Source of the DNA: Enemella dayhoffiae
Lineage (GTDB): Bacteria; Actinomycetota; Actinomycetes; Propionibacteriales; Propionibacteriaceae
Length of the DNA stretch: 64,000 nucleotides
NCBI RefSeq assembly: GCF_002250625.1
Contig: NZ_NMVQ01000004.1
Span: forward strand, 62,001-126,000
Direction: 5' to 3'
Each line of letters opens with the position of its first letter. Position 1 is the stretch's first letter. Of this stretch, positions 63,540-64,000 are shown one piece after another. The notes beneath the pieces are model-generated. The model made no database searches, was not told the DNA's origin, and saw nothing but the letters and a program-made list of their open reading frames with translations. The translations under genes and the position numbers were made by a program.

Positions 63540-64000
63540 GATGGCCCCAATAATGCCTTGAGATCGGCCATCAGCGGAGGCGAGGGAGTCACCCGGAGCT
63601 GCTCATCCACCTTCCAGATGCTGGTCCGGCTGCTGCTCTGCAGCCGCAGGTGCACCTCGGTCAGCCCCGGGTGGGCGCGCAGCACCTGCCGCAGCTCCTC
63701 CACCACCGGCGGGGTGCAGCGGGTCGACGGCAGCGAGATGACGACCGGTTTGGCCGGGCCGGTGTCCACATCCGGCACGGTCAGCTCGGTGGCCATCAGC
63801 GACACGGCGTCCTCGCGGGCGCGGACGTTGCCCTTGACCCGGACCACGGTGTCGGTGGCGAGCACGGTGGAGACCAGCGAATAGACCTTCGGGAAAAGCA
63901 GCACCTCGACCGACGCCTCGAGGTCCTCCACCGTCAGGATCGCCATGGAGTCGCCGGACTTGGTGGTCTTGCGCACGATCTGGGTGATCATCCCGCAGAT
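63524..64000 (-). CDS. dnaE: DNA polymerase III alpha subunit, C-terminal 158 residues (cut by window edge)
   Basis: The last part of the replicative polymerase. The OB-fold domain begins with GMITQIVRKTTKSGDSMAILTVEDLEASVEVLLFP, which is characteristic of DnaE proteins, and is followed by the C-terminal region (LPSTRCTPPVVEELRQVLRAHPG) that contacts the clamp-loader tau subunit in the family. The frame continues past base 64000. Nothing is unusual apart from the overlap with the next gene. Confidence 0.92.
   Translation of the reverse strand: MCGMITQIVRKTTKSGDSMAILTVEDLEASVEVLLFPKVYSLVSTVLATDTVVRVKGNVRAREDAVSLMATELTVPDVDTGPAKPVVISLPSTRCTPPVVEELRQVLRAHPGLTEVHLRLQSSSRTSIWKVDEQLRVTPSPPLMADLKALLGPSCLNV

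Overview
The window is a 64-kb piece of a high-GC actinobacterial chromosome. GTG and TTG starts are common, several genes look leaderless, and the gene orders yebC/ruvCAB/yajC/secDF/apt/rel and hisDCBH are typical of Actinomycetota. The palindrome GGCGTACGCC is very frequent, and together with the gene content this suggests Propionibacteriales, perhaps Propionibacteriaceae. That assignment is an inference and no search was run. I saw no rRNA, tRNA, insertion sequence, prophage or CRISPR array.

Left part (1-18.8 kb), mostly minus strand and mostly core: the 5' part of aspS, a lipoprotein, a YcxB-like membrane protein coupled to hisS, a glyoxalase-II-like hydrolase, a YczE membrane protein, a DUF349 coiled-coil protein, deoA, an XRE regulator with a seven-cysteine tail, rel, a K+ channel with RCK domains, apt, secF, secD, yajC, ruvB, ruvA and ruvC. 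The regulator is preceded by a four-unit array of palindromes. A perfect LexA box sits directly upstream of ruvC.

The first accessory insertion (18.9-25.8 kb) is one 2304-residue LPXTG surface protein. It has about fifteen DUF5979/CnaB-like repeats and separates ruvC from its usual neighbour yebC. After yebC come a double GNAT acetyltransferase and a tightly overlapping set: hisA(priA), a fatty acyl-CoA reductase-HAD hydrolase fusion, a LarA-like (DUF2088) protein without the usual catalytic residues, and a PlsC-like acyltransferase.

The second accessory block (33.2-45.7 kb) lies between hisH and hisA, which are normally adjacent. It contains a second XRE/seven-cysteine regulator with a 39-bp palindrome upstream, a hotdog thioesterase, a sialic-acid-like surface glycan cluster (NeuB, two polysialyltransferase-like enzymes, two GT2 enzymes), an orphan gene, and three single-span membrane proteins, two of them with beta-propeller ectodomains. 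Then follow hisH, hisB, hisC and hisD.

Right part (49.6-64 kb): a CtpE-like P-type ATPase, an alpha/beta hydrolase, a large-subunit catalase, a 13E12-type HNH protein, an orphan gene, a zinc alcohol dehydrogenase, a DUF554 protein, a YbaK deacylase, an SLC13-type permease, a carboxymuconolactone decarboxylase/ECF41 sigma pair with a matching ECF41 promoter, a small ABM monooxygenase, a DUF2567 membrane protein and the 3' end of dnaE.

The most novel-looking items are the two XRE/seven-cysteine regulators with palindromic DNA in front of them, and the hisA-coupled reductase/HAD-LarA-PlsC operon.
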